Shown here one piece after another: positions 18,079 to 28,818 of a DNA stretch of 64,000 nt; within the stretch, counting starts at the first letter, position 1; each line of letters begins with the position of its first letter. The translations under genes were made by a program, and so were the position numbers. Origin of the DNA: Streptomyces sp. NBC_00370 (lineage in GTDB: Bacteria > Actinomycetota > Actinomycetes > Streptomycetales > Streptomycetaceae); assembly GCF_036084755.1 (NCBI RefSeq), contig NZ_CP107968.1:4433501-4497500 (forward strand). Reading direction: 5' to 3'. Below the pieces are notes generated by a model. It was not told where the DNA came from. It did no database searches and saw only the letters and a program-made list of their open reading frames with translations.

Positions 18079-18972
18079 GTGAGTGGCGCTTGGCGGGCGG
18101 CCGGGCTGCGGTGGCCCGGCGGGGCGCCCGCGCTCCAGTGGCTGAGCGGCGACGGCAGCCGCGTGCGGACCCGTGCCAGCGAGCTGGTGTACGGGCGTGA
18201 GCTGGCCTTTCGCGCCGTCGGCGGCCGGTACTGCCCCGGCGCCCGCGGCAACGTCTGCCCCCTCGGCGCGGTCGTGGCGGGGCGCAGCACCGGCGGGCAG
18301 TGCCCCGAGTGCGCGCGGCTCGACCGGGCGCACTCCGTCGCCGCCGACACCTTCGACGATCCGCGCCCGTACCGCGTCTATCTCGCCTGGTTCGGCCCCG
18401 GTCTGGTGAAGGTCGGGATCACCGCCGAGGCGCGGGGCTCGGCGCGGCTGCTGGAGCAGGGCGCCGTCACCTTCTCGTGGCTGGGGCGCGGGCCGCTGAT
18501 GGCCGCCCGGCGGACCGAGGAGGTGCTGCGCACCGCGCTCGGGGTGCCGGACCGTATCCCGTACGAGCGCAAGCGGGCCGTCCGTACGGCGCTGCCGCCG
18601 CGCGGCGAACGGGCGGCCGAGGTCGGCGCGCTGCACGCCCGCGCGGTCGCGCTCGAAGCGTGGCCGCAGACCCTGGAACGCGCCGGGTTCGGCGCGGTGG
18701 ACCACGCGGACGCCTTCGGACTCGACGGGCTCGGCCCGGCGACGGGCGTGGTGGGCGAACTGGTCGACGGTGGTCACGTGGCGGGACGGCTGGTCGCCGC
18801 CGCCGGACCCGATCTGCATCTGGCCACGGCCGACGGCGGCCTCGTCGTCCTCGACACCCGGCTGATGATCGGCTGGGAACTGGTCTCGTCCGATCCTGGC
18901 GGTGCGCTGACCGTTCCCGTACGGGAGTTGCGCGCGGATGTCGTTCCCACCGGGCAGGACGGGCTCTTTTGA
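18079..18972 (+). CDS. DUF2797 family protein
   Basis: A 297-residue protein. A Cys cluster (YCPGARGNVCPLG, then QCPECARLDRAH) suggests a zinc site. It is followed by RVYLAWFGPGLVKVGIT, which resembles the two strands of a GIY-YIG nuclease core, as known for DUF2797. A likely catalytic Arg is in ARGSARLLEQGA. GTG 18079 follows GGAGGGGG at 18065-18072. Function is unproven; a nuclease-like fold is inference from family knowledge. Confidence 0.82.
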   Translation: MSGAWRAAGLRWPGGAPALQWLSGDGSRVRTRASELVYGRELAFRAVGGRYCPGARGNVCPLGAVVAGRSTGGQCPECARLDRAHSVAADTFDDPRPYRVYLAWFGPGLVKVGITAEARGSARLLEQGAVTFSWLGRGPLMAARRTEEVLRTALGVPDRIPYERKRAVRTALPPRGERAAEVGALHARAVALEAWPQTLERAGFGAVDHADAFGLDGLGPATGVVGELVDGGHVAGRLVAAAGPDLHLATADGGLVVLDTRLMIGWELVSSDPGGALTVPVRELRADVVPTGQDGLF

Positions 18973-19027
18973 CCTCACTTCCGCGTTCGGTGGACACGGC
19001 GCCGGTCCCGGTCGGAAGGTGGAGCAC

Positions 19028-20167
19028 ATGAACGATCAAGAGGCGGGTGGGGTCAGCGGCGCGGGTGCCGGTATTACGGGCGAGTCTGTGACGGGCAGGT
19101 CCGGGGCGGCCCGAGCCGCGACGGGCAGGTCCGGGGCGGGCGGTGTCACGTCGGGCGCGGTCACCGCGGGTGCGGTCACGGCCGACGGCATCACGGTGGC
19201 GGGCGGCGACGCCGAGGTCGAGGCCGTACGGCGGTTCCGCGCGCGGGTCGGACTGCCCGGACTCGTCGACGTACACACGCACTTCATGCCCGAACGCGTC
19301 CTCAAGAAGGTCTGGGAGTACTTCGAGTCGGCCGGTCCGCTCGTCGGGATGGAGTGGCCCATCACCTACCGGCACGAGGAGAACGAACGGGTCGCCCTGC
19401 TCCGCGCGTTCGGCGTGCGCGCCTACACCTCGCTGCTCTACCCGCACAAGCCCGGCATGGCGGACTGGCTGAACGGCTGGGCCGCCGGCTTCGCCGCCCG
19501 CACCCCCGACTGTCTGCAGACCGCGACGCTCTTCCCCGAGGACGGCGTCGAGACGTACGTACGCGAGGCGGTCGAGGGCGGCGCGCGGATCTTCAAGTCG
19601 CATGTGCAGGTGGGGGCTTACGACCCCAACGACGAGCGTCTCGACGGGGTGTGGGGGCTGCTCAGCGACGCGGCGGTGCCGGTGGTGATGCACTGCGGCT
19701 CGGGTCCGGTCGCCGGCAAGTACACCGGGCCAGAACCGGTGGCACGGCTGCTGGCACGCCATCCCCGGCTGCCGCTCGTGATCGCGCATCTGGGGATGCC
19801 GGAGTACACGGGCTTCCTGGAGCTGGCGGCGCGCTACGAGGAGGTGCGGTTGGACACGACCATCGCCTTCACGGACTTCGGCGAGGGCTTCGCGCCGTTC
19901 CCGAAGGAGGCGCGGGGCCGCCTCGCCGACCTCGGGGACCGGATCCTCCTCGGGTCGGACTTCCCCAACATTCCGTATCCGTACGTCCACCAGCTGGAGG
20001 CCCTGGAAGCGCTGGGTCTCGGCGACCCCTGGCTGCGGGCGGTCTGTTACGAGAACGGCGCCCGGCTCTTCGGCCTGGCCGACGCCGTGACGGCTCCGGT
20101 GACGGCTCCGGTAACGGATCCGGCGATGGACCCGGTGACGGACCCGGGTGGTCCGCAGGCGGGCTGA
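19028..20167 (+). CDS. Amidohydrolase_2 family metal-dependent hydrolase
   Basis: A 379-residue protein. The core (about 75-360) has DVHTHFMP (HxH metal site), FKSHVQVGAYDPND, VVMHCGSGP, VIAHLGMPE and the terminal Asp in LLGSDFPNIPYPY, as in ACMSD/2-pyrone-dicarboxylate-type hydrolases and decarboxylases. The N-terminal ~55 residues are low-complexity Gly/Thr/Ala with direct repeats (TGRSGAA/TGRSGAG, GAVTAGAVTA), and the C-terminus has APVTAPVTDP repeats. ATG 19028 has AAGGTGGAG upstream. Substrate is unknown. Confidence 0.88.
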   Translation: MNDQEAGGVSGAGAGITGESVTGRSGAARAATGRSGAGGVTSGAVTAGAVTADGITVAGGDAEVEAVRRFRARVGLPGLVDVHTHFMPERVLKKVWEYFESAGPLVGMEWPITYRHEENERVALLRAFGVRAYTSLLYPHKPGMADWLNGWAAGFAARTPDCLQTATLFPEDGVETYVREAVEGGARIFKSHVQVGAYDPNDERLDGVWGLLSDAAVPVVMHCGSGPVAGKYTGPEPVARLLARHPRLPLVIAHLGMPEYTGFLELAARYEEVRLDTTIAFTDFGEGFAPFPKEARGRLADLGDRILLGSDFPNIPYPYVHQLEALEALGLGDPWLRAVCYENGARLFGLADAVTAPVTAPVTDPAMDPVTDPGGPQAG

Positions 20168-20243
20168 GAGCCCTTCACGTTTCTCAGGGAAATCACAGAA
20201 AGGCGCAAGAACCCTCTCAGAGGGCGTCCCCAGGGTATGGAGC

Positions 20244-20995
20244 ATGACCATCACCTCGCCCCGCGGGCGTACCGAAATGCTCAGGCCGGACGGGAGCCCC
20301 GTCCGCATACTCGTTGTCGACGACGAGGCTTCCCTCACCGAACTGCTCTCGATGACCCTGCGGTACGAGGGGTGGGAGGTGGCCAGCGCGGCCGACGGTG
20401 CCTCGGCGATGACCTCGGCGCGTGACTTCCGGCCCGACGCCGTGGTACTCGACGTGATGCTGCCCGACATGGACGGCATGGCCGTCCTCGGCAGGCTGCG
20501 CCGCGAACTCCCGCACGTGCCCGTCCTGTTCCTCACGGCGAAGGACGCGGTCGAGGACCGGATCGCCGGGCTGACGGCGGGCGGCGACGACTACGTCACC
20601 AAGCCGTTCAGCCTGGAGGAGGTCGTGGCCCGGCTGCGCGGTCTGATCCGGCGCTCCGGCGCTGCCGCCGTACGGTCGGAGTCACTGCTGGTCGTCGGGG
20701 ATCTGACCCTCGACGAGGACAGCCATGACGTCACCCGCGCAGGCCAGTCCATCCATCTGACCGCGACCGAGTTCGAGTTGCTGCGCTACCTCATGCGCAA
20801 CCCGCGCCGGGTGCTCAGCAAGGCACAGATCCTGGACCGGGTGTGGTCGTACGACTTCGGCGGCCAGGCCAACGTGGTCGAGCTCTACATCTCCTATCTG
20901 CGCCGGAAGATCGACGCGGGACGCCCGCCGATGATCCACACCAGGCGCGGCGCCGGTTATCTGATCAAGCCCGGCGAGCCGAGCCTCGCACCTCA

Positions 20996-20999
<4 letters not shown>
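20244..20999 (+). CDS. OmpR/PhoB-type response regulator
   Basis: A 251-residue protein. The receiver has the acidic pair in VRILVVDDEASL, the phosphoacceptor Asp in AVVLDVMLPDMDG, Thr in LFLTAKDAVE and Lys in DYVTKPFS. The C-terminal winged helix (about 150-245) ends in MIHTRRGAGYLI. It is followed by its cognate kinase with a GTGA overlap (20996-20999). Resembles TrcR/TcrA-type regulators. It likely controls the downstream glycosyltransferase genes or an envelope response. Confidence 0.92.
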
Positions 21000-22648
<1,649 letters not shown>

Positions 22649-22674
22649 CAGCGCTCTTGGCGAGTGTCGACGGC

Positions 22675-24048
22675 ATGCGAACCGATACGCCCTGGGGCGC
22701 CCTCCCGGCACGGGAACACCTCCCGGTCGGTGCGGACACCGCCCCCATGCTCGATGTGACGATCCCCGTCCACAACGAGGAGCGGGACCTCGAACCCTGT
22801 GTGCGGCGGCTGCACGACCACCTCGCCCGCACCTTCCCGTACAGCTTCCGCATCACCGTCGCCGACAACGCGAGCACCGACCGCACCGCCGAGGTGGCTG
22901 CCCGACTAGAGGCGACGATGCCCCGCGTACGGGCCTGCCGTCTGGAGGAGAAGGGCCGGGGCCGCGCACTGCGGGCCGTCTGGTCGCACTCCGACGCGCC
23001 GGTCCTCGCCTACATGGACGTGGATCTGTCCACCGACCTCAACGCACTGCTGCCGCTTGTCGCCCCTCTCATCTCCGGCCACTCGGATCTGGCGATCGGG
23101 TCCCGGCTCGCCCGGTCGTCGCGGGTCGTGCGCGGGCCCAAGCGGGAGTTCATCTCCCGGGCCTACAACCTCATTCTCAAATCCTCCCTCTCCGCGCGCT
23201 TCAGCGACGCGCAGTGCGGTTTCAAGGCCATACGGCGGGACGTCGCCGAACGGCTGCTGCCGATGGTCGAGGACAGCGGGTGGTTCTTCGACACGGAACT
23301 GCTCGTCCTCGCCGAACGCGCCGGGCTGCGGATCCACGAGGTGCCCGTGGACTGGGTGGACGACCCCGACAGCCGTGTGCGGATCGTGTCCACGGCCGTC
23401 GAGGATCTCAAGGGCGTCTGGCGGGTGGGACGCGCGCTGGCGATGGGCGCGCTGCCGCTGGACCGGCTCGTGAGGCCCTTCGGTGATGACCCAAGGGACC
23501 GCCGGATCGGTGGAGTGCCGGGCGGACTCGCCAGGCAACTGGTCGGCTTCTGCTTCGTGGGCGCCCTGTCCACGCTCTTCTATCTTCTGCTCTACTCCCT
23601 CTTCCGCGCCACCCTGTGTCCACAACTCGCCAACGCCGCCGCTCTGCTCGTCTCCGCGGTCGCCAACACGGCCGCCAACCGCAGACTCACCTTCGGTGTG
23701 CGCGGCCGGGACCGCGCCGCCCGCCACCAGGCGCAGGGCCTCGTCGTCTTCGCCATCGGACTGGCCCTGACCAGCGGTTCGCTCGCCGCGCTCGACGCCG
23801 CGGCAGGCTCGCCCTCGCACTCCACCGAGCTGGCCGTACTGATCGCCGCCAACCTCGCCGCGACGGTGCTGCGGTTCCTGCTGCTGCGCGCCTGGGTCTT
23901 CCCCGACCGCCGGACTCCGGCAGAGACCCACGGTCACACAGACAGCGCCGACAGCCCCGACCGCGCCGACAGCCCCGACCGCGCCGAAACCCCCGACCGC
24001 ACCGACCGCGTCGACACCCACGCTCCCGACCCGAGGAACGCGCGATGA
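22675..24048 (+). CDS. GT2 glycosyltransferase fused to GtrA-like membrane domain
   Basis: A 457-residue protein. The N-terminal GT-A domain is DPM1/DPG-synthase-like (LDVTIPVHNEERDLEPCV, DNASTDRTAEV, the metal-binding MDVDLSTDL, CGFKAIRRD). From about residue 285 there are four membrane segments of the GtrA type (LVGFCFVGALSTLFYLLLYS, VANTAANRRLTFGV). It probably makes or flips a polyprenyl-phosphate sugar for a downstream GT-C enzyme. The C-terminal tail has DSPDRADSPDRAETPDR repeats. ATG 22675 lacks a strong SD, and the stop overlaps the next ATG (ATGA, 24045-24048). Confidence 0.9.
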   Translation: MRTDTPWGALPAREHLPVGADTAPMLDVTIPVHNEERDLEPCVRRLHDHLARTFPYSFRITVADNASTDRTAEVAARLEATMPRVRACRLEEKGRGRALRAVWSHSDAPVLAYMDVDLSTDLNALLPLVAPLISGHSDLAIGSRLARSSRVVRGPKREFISRAYNLILKSSLSARFSDAQCGFKAIRRDVAERLLPMVEDSGWFFDTELLVLAERAGLRIHEVPVDWVDDPDSRVRIVSTAVEDLKGVWRVGRALAMGALPLDRLVRPFGDDPRDRRIGGVPGGLARQLVGFCFVGALSTLFYLLLYSLFRATLCPQLANAAALLVSAVANTAANRRLTFGVRGRDRAARHQAQGLVVFAIGLALTSGSLAALDAAAGSPSHSTELAVLIAANLAATVLRFLLLRAWVFPDRRTPAETHGHTDSADSPDRADSPDRAETPDRTDRVDTHAPDPRNAR

Positions 24049-26264
24049 CCACGACCATCACCCCCCACCGCCACGGCGGCCCGTCCCGGACCACCGCCTC
24101 CGCCGCTGCCGCGTCCGCCGTCGGCCGGCTCTGGCGCGGCAGGGCCGACGACGCCCGCTGGGTGCGGCCCGCCCTGCTCGTACTCCTGCTGGCCGCCGCG
24201 CTGCTCCAGCTCTGGGACCTGGGCTCGTCCGGCTACGCCAACTCCTTCTACTCCGCCGCCGTCCAGGCGGGCAGCGAGAGCTGGAAGGCGTTCTTCTTCG
24301 GCTCGTCCGACGCCGCGAACTCCATCACCGTCGACAAACCCCCGGCCGCGCTCTGGCCGATGGCCCTGTCCGTACGTCTCTTCGGCCTCGGCTCCTGGCA
24401 GATCCTGGTGCCCGAGGCGCTGATGGGCGTCGGGACGGTCGCGCTGCTGTACGCCGCTGTACGCCGCCGCTTCAGCGCGACCGCCGGGCTGACGGCGGGC
24501 CTCGTGCTGACGCTGACACCGGTCGCCGCGATGATGTTCCGCTTCAACAACCCGGACGCGCTGCTCGCGTTGCTGATGACCGCCACCGTCTACTTCGTCC
24601 TGCGGGCGCTGGAGGACGCGCGGACGAAGTGGCTGCTGTGGGCGGGCGTCGCCGTTGGCTTCGCGTTTCTGACGAAGACGCTCCAGGCGTTCCTGATCCT
24701 GCCGCCGCTCGCCGTCGTGTACGCCGTGTGCGCGCCCACCCCTGTACGGCGCAGGCTGGGCCAACTCGCCCTGGCCACAGTCGCCCTGGTGGTCTCCGGC
24801 GGCTGGTGGGTCGCGATCGTGCAGCTGTGGCCCGCGTCGTCGCGCCCGTACATCGGCGGCTCGCAGAACAACTCGTTCCTTGAACTCACCTTCGGTTACA
24901 ACGGTTTCGGCCGGATCAGCGGCGACGAGACCGGCAGCGTCGGAGGCGGCGGTGCCCCGGGCGGCGGCGCGCCAGGCGGCCCCGGCGGAGGTGGCGCTGG
25001 CGGCGGCAGGGGCTGGGGTCAGACCGGGCTCGGCCGGATGTTCAACGAGACCGTCGGCGGCCAGATCTCCTGGCTGCTGCCCGCCGCGCTGCTGCTGCTC
25101 GTCGCCGGTCTGGTGGTGACCCGCAGGGCCGCGCGTACGGACACGGCGCGCGCCGCGTTCCTGGTGTGGGGCGGCGCCCTGCTGATGACCATGGCGGTCT
25201 TCAGCTTCATGGCCGGGATCTTCCACGAGTACTACACGGTCGCGCTCGCCCCGTACATCGCGGCTCTCGTCGGGATGGGTGCCACCGTCCTGTGGGAGGA
25301 ACGCGGCCGGCTGCTCGGCTCGCTGACGCTGAGCGTGACGACCGCGGGGACCGCCGTCTGGTCGTACGTCCTCCTCGACCGGACCCCCGACTACCTGCCG
25401 TGGCTGCGCTGGGCGGTGCTGGTGGGCGCGCTGCTCGCGGCGGCGGCCCTCATCGGTACGGTCCTGCTCGGGCGGCGCGCGGTGCTCGCCGTGGCGGTCC
25501 TCGCCGTCGCCGCCTCGCTGGCCGGGCCGTTGGCGTACACGCTGTCCACGGTCGGTACGCCGCACACCGGGTCGATCATCACGGCGGGACCCGCGTCGGC
25601 GCGGGGCGGCCCCGGCGGCGGCCCCGGCGGCGGCTTCGGCGGCGGCGGCAGGCCGGGCGGCGGCGGCCCCGGCCAGGGCCGTACGCCAGGCGCGGGCGGG
25701 ATGCCACAGCAGCCCGGGACGACCGGACAGCAGCCCGGGACGGCAGGTCAGCAGCCCGGAGCCGGGCAGCAACCGGGAACGGGCCAGGCGCCCGGCGGCA
25801 CCGCGAAGGGCCCCCGTGGCGGCGCCATGGGCGGCATGGACGGGGGCATGGGCGGCGGCATGGGGGGCCTGCTCGGCGGTACGAAGGTCAGCTCCCAGGT
25901 GAAGGCCGCGCTCCTCAAGAACGCGGGTGACTACACCTGGGCGGCAGCGGCGATCGGCTCCCAGAACGCCGCCGGCTACCAACTCGCCACCGAGCGGCCC
26001 GTCATGGCGATCGGCGGATTCAACGGCAGCGACCCGTCCCCGACCCTCGCGCAGTTCAAGCAGTACGTGTCCGACGGCAAGGTGCACTACTTCCTGGCCG
26101 GCACGAGCGGCGCGAGCGGCGGCGGGGAGAACGCGGGCGGCGGCCCCGGGGGCGGCGGCCCCGGGGGCGCCGCCAGCTCAGCCATCACCACCTGGGTCGC
26201 CGCGACCTTCCACGAAGTCACCGTCGACGGCACCACCCTGTACGACCTCACGCAGCGGCAGTAG
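24045..26264 (+). CDS. GT39/ArnT-like membrane glycosyltransferase (YkcB-type)
   Basis: A 739-residue polytopic GT-C enzyme. The first extracytoplasmic loop has the catalytic acidic region (GYANSFYSAAVQAG and ITVDKPPAALW), and there are about 10-12 membrane segments. Gly-rich inserts lie at about 305-325, and a ~110-residue Gly/Pro/Gln/Met-rich tract is near 520-630. A soluble C-terminal domain (YQLATERPVMAIGGFNGSDP) follows. It transfers a sugar from a polyprenyl phosphate donor, presumably made by the GT2/GtrA partner with which it is translationally coupled. The acceptor is unknown. A terminator follows. Confidence 0.9.
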   Translation: MTTTITPHRHGGPSRTTASAAAASAVGRLWRGRADDARWVRPALLVLLLAAALLQLWDLGSSGYANSFYSAAVQAGSESWKAFFFGSSDAANSITVDKPPAALWPMALSVRLFGLGSWQILVPEALMGVGTVALLYAAVRRRFSATAGLTAGLVLTLTPVAAMMFRFNNPDALLALLMTATVYFVLRALEDARTKWLLWAGVAVGFAFLTKTLQAFLILPPLAVVYAVCAPTPVRRRLGQLALATVALVVSGGWWVAIVQLWPASSRPYIGGSQNNSFLELTFGYNGFGRISGDETGSVGGGGAPGGGAPGGPGGGGAGGGRGWGQTGLGRMFNETVGGQISWLLPAALLLLVAGLVVTRRAARTDTARAAFLVWGGALLMTMAVFSFMAGIFHEYYTVALAPYIAALVGMGATVLWEERGRLLGSLTLSVTTAGTAVWSYVLLDRTPDYLPWLRWAVLVGALLAAAALIGTVLLGRRAVLAVAVLAVAASLAGPLAYTLSTVGTPHTGSIITAGPASARGGPGGGPGGGFGGGGRPGGGGPGQGRTPGAGGMPQQPGTTGQQPGTAGQQPGAGQQPGTGQAPGGTAKGPRGGAMGGMDGGMGGGMGGLLGGTKVSSQVKAALLKNAGDYTWAAAAIGSQNAAGYQLATERPVMAIGGFNGSDPSPTLAQFKQYVSDGKVHYFLAGTSGASGGGENAGGGPGGGGPGGAASSAITTWVAATFHEVTVDGTTLYDLTQRQ

Positions 26265-26282
26265 CTGACAGCACGTCACCGA

Positions 26283-26311
26283 GGACGCCGGTCCGTCGCG
26301 GACCGGCGTCC
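26283..26311 (+). terminator. Terminator of the two-component/glycosyltransferase operon
   Basis: A perfect 12-bp stem GGACGCCGGTCC/GGACCGGCGTCC with loop GTCGC, followed by TTGCTGTTG, 18 bases after the stop. Confidence 0.8.
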
Positions 26312-26431
26312 TTGCTGTTGAGCCGCGCTGAGCGGGCACTATCACTGACAGGAGCGGCATAGCATCTCAGCAGCGGACGTCCGGATTCCGGCGGCGCCCG
26401 TCCGGCAGACAGGAACCGAGGAGGCTCATCC

Positions 26432-27226
26432 ATGGTGTCGGAAGCCGATCGCACCGAGCGGGCCCCCCGGACCAGCGTCTGGCTGGAGGGGAAGCAGCAC
26501 GGCCGCCGCGGTGGCGGCGGCGGACGCAAGGCCGAGGGCGCCGAGCAGTCCACCGGGCTCGACCGCGACCGGATCACCGCCGTGTCCGTACGGCTGCTCG
26601 ACGCCGAAGGCCCCGCCAAGTTCTCCATGCGCCGGCTCGCCGCGGAACTCGGCGTGACGGCCATGTCCCTCTACTGGTACGTGGACACGAAGGACGACCT
26701 CATGGAGCTGGCCCTCGACGCCGTCTTCGGAGAGGTCGAAGTCCCCGACCTGACGGACGAGTCGGCCGACTGGCGCGACCAGATGCGCGAACTCGCCGCC
26801 AGCTACCGCGATGTGCTGGTCCGTCACCACTGGGTCTCGCCGCTCGTCGGCCGGTATCTGAACATCGGCCCGCACGCGACGGTGTTCACATCGGCCGTGC
26901 AGGGCGTCCTCAGCAGGACCGGCCTCGGGACGGAAGGACAGACGGGCGCGCTGGCAGCCGTCTTCCAGTTCGTGTACGGATTCGGCACGATCGAAGGCCA
27001 CTTCGTGCAGCGCTGCGCCGACGCGGGACTGAGCCAGGAGGAGTACTTCCATCTGGCCATGGGGACGATCAACGAAGAGCCCACGTTCCGGCGGGACTTC
27101 GAGAGCGCCAGCAACATCATGGCGCCGCGCGACGGCGACACGGTGCAGGAGATGCGCGAGCGGAACTTCACGTTCGCGCTCGAACTGCTCATCGCCGGCA
27201 TCGAGGCGATGCGCGCGCGGGGCTGA
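26432..27226 (+). CDS. TetR/AcrR family regulator
   Basis: A 264-residue protein. An N-terminal basic Gly-rich extension (residues 1-42) precedes the HTH (FSMRRLAAELGVTAMSLYWYVDTKDDL). The C-terminal ligand domain includes a conserved HHWVSPLVGRYLNIGPH helix, as in TetR_C (TetR class A-like) regulators. ATG 26432 follows GAGGAGG. No divergent partner is next to it, so the target gene is uncertain. Confidence 0.9.
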   Translation: MVSEADRTERAPRTSVWLEGKQHGRRGGGGGRKAEGAEQSTGLDRDRITAVSVRLLDAEGPAKFSMRRLAAELGVTAMSLYWYVDTKDDLMELALDAVFGEVEVPDLTDESADWRDQMRELAASYRDVLVRHHWVSPLVGRYLNIGPHATVFTSAVQGVLSRTGLGTEGQTGALAAVFQFVYGFGTIEGHFVQRCADAGLSQEEYFHLAMGTINEEPTFRRDFESASNIMAPRDGDTVQEMRERNFTFALELLIAGIEAMRARG

Positions 27227-27363
27227 CCGCAAGGATCAGCCCCCGCACGCACCACAGGCGATACGCGAGCGGCGCCGCGCCACAGACGCCCGCCACAGAC
27301 GCCCGCCACCGGCGCCACGTCGAGCGCCGAACGTCGAGCGCCGAACGTCGAGCGCCGAACACG

Positions 27364-27834
27364 CTACTCCTTCGGCGCCAGGTGCGCGGGGAAGCCGCCG
27401 GTCGCCAGCGGGCCCCATCGCTCCGGGGTGATACGGATGATCGACTTGCCCTGCTTCACCATCGCCGCGCGGTACTCGTCCCAGTCCGAGTGCTCGCCGG
27501 AGATGTTCCGGAAGTACTCCACGAGCGGCTCGACCGACTCCGGTACGTCCAGCACCTCGGCCGTACCGTCGATCTGCACCCAGGGCCCGCTCCAGTCGTC
27601 CGACAGGACGATCACGCTGACCCGCTCGTCCCGCTTCGCGTTCCGGGTCTTCGCGCGCTCCGGGTACGTGGAGATGACGATCCGCCCCGAGTCGTCCACG
27701 CCGCAGGTGAGCGGGGAGCCCTGCGGGCGGCCGTCGGAGCGGGTGGTCAGCAGGATCGCGCGGTGCCTCGGCCGGACGAACTCAAGCAGCTCGTCGCGGT
27801 CGACTGATGTGTTCGTTGCGATGTTCGGTGCCAT
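27364..27834 (-). CDS. PPOX-class F420-dependent oxidoreductase
   Basis: A 156-residue split-barrel protein (AILLTTRSDGRPQGSPLTCGV, YPERAKTRNAKRDERVSVIVL, WVQIDGTAEVLD, GEHSDWDEYRAAMVKQGKS). It is a paralogue of the protein at 5165-5584, sharing the RAKTRN and EHxDWxEyRxAMV segments. ATG 27834 is chosen because upstream in-frame sequence is not protein-like. Substrate is unknown. It lies 38 bases downstream of the YceI gene on the same strand. Confidence 0.88.
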   Translation of the reverse strand: MAPNIATNTSVDRDELLEFVRPRHRAILLTTRSDGRPQGSPLTCGVDDSGRIVISTYPERAKTRNAKRDERVSVIVLSDDWSGPWVQIDGTAEVLDVPESVEPLVEYFRNISGEHSDWDEYRAAMVKQGKSIIRITPERWGPLATGGFPAHLAPKE

Positions 27835-27872
27835 GCTCCGCAGCCTACGACGCCCAGGACGTGCGGCTCCCG

Positions 27873-28697
27873 TCACATCGGCGGCAGGTCGCCCTGCACC
27901 GCCTGGATGTCCAGCTCGACGCGGAGCGTCGTCCCGATCATCGAGATGCCGGCCTGCATGACCTGGTTGTAGTTCATGGCGAAGTCCTCGCGGCGCAGCT
28001 CGGTGGTCGCGCGGAACGCCGCCCGCACGCCGCCCCACGGGTCGGGCCCGCTGCCCAGGTAGCGCAGGTCCAGGTCCACGTCGCGCAGGACGCCGTGCAG
28101 CGAGAGCTGCCCGTGCACCGTCCAGCGGTCCTGGCCCGCCGGGGTCAGCCCGGTACTGCGGTAGCTGATCTCGGGGAAGCGCTCGACGTCCAGGAAGTCC
28201 GGCGACTTGAGGTGCTTGTCCCGCAGTCCGTTGCCGGTGTCGATGCTCGCCGCGCTGATGACGGCGTCCACGCGCGACTGCTCGTACCCGCCGCCCGCCT
28301 CGACGATCTCGATCCGGCCGCCGAACTCCTTGAACCGGCCGTGCACGCTGGAGATCCCCAGATGCTGTGCGACCGCGCTCACCGAGCAGTGCGCGGGGTC
28401 CAGGCTCCAGGAGCCGGGCGGCGGCAGCTCGGAGCCGCCCTGCCTGGCCAGGACGACCGTGCCGACCTCGGCCCTGCCGCTCGCCGTGACGAGCGCGGTC
28501 GCCGCCGCCGGCGCGTAACCGACGGCCGTCACGACCACGGTGTACGGCCCCGGCGCCAGCGCCAGGTCGGCCGCCACGCCCCCGTCGTCGTCGGCCGCCG
28601 CCCGCAGCACCTGCGAGCCGGTCATGTCGGTCATGGTCACGATCGCGTGCTGAACGGCCCAGCCGTCCCGCGTCCGTACCTGTGCGCGAAGTCCCAT
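27873..28697 (-). CDS. YceI-family protein with N-terminal carboxypeptidase-regulatory-like domain
   Basis: A 274-residue protein. Residues 1-85 form a prealbumin-like CarboxypepD_reg fold (MGLRAQVRTRDGWAVQHAIV, GPYTVVVTAVGYAPA). Residues about 95-272 are a YceI lipocalin-like barrel (WSLDPAHCSVSAVAQHLG, VHGRFKEFGGRIE, DFLDVERFPEISYRST, ELRREDFAMNYN). YceI proteins bind isoprenoid-type lipids. No signal peptide is visible, so it appears cytosolic. The adjacent MFS pump carries the same regulatory-like domain, suggesting a shared history. Confidence 0.9.
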   Translation of the reverse strand: MGLRAQVRTRDGWAVQHAIVTMTDMTGSQVLRAAADDDGGVAADLALAPGPYTVVVTAVGYAPAAATALVTASGRAEVGTVVLARQGGSELPPPGSWSLDPAHCSVSAVAQHLGISSVHGRFKEFGGRIEIVEAGGGYEQSRVDAVISAASIDTGNGLRDKHLKSPDFLDVERFPEISYRSTGLTPAGQDRWTVHGQLSLHGVLRDVDLDLRYLGSGPDPWGGVRAAFRATTELRREDFAMNYNQVMQAGISMIGTTLRVELDIQAVQGDLPPM

Positions 28698-28818
28698 CCC
28701 GTTTTCTCTCTTTCTTTACGCGGTGCCGCGGTGGCGCGTGGAGCAGTGACGCAGTGACGCAGTGACGCGCCGGGGCAGGCCCGGCAAGGGCCTGCCCCGG
28801 TCCCCCGAAGGGATCCGA

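Noticed and set aside
16962..18350. Extended aldo/keto reductase frame to 18350
   Set aside because: The additional 141 residues lie over the DUF2797 gene and lack family similarity; ATG 17927 has an SD.
23934..26087. A 717-residue minus-strand open frame
   Set aside because: Antisense to the GT39 gene; composition typical of shadow frames.
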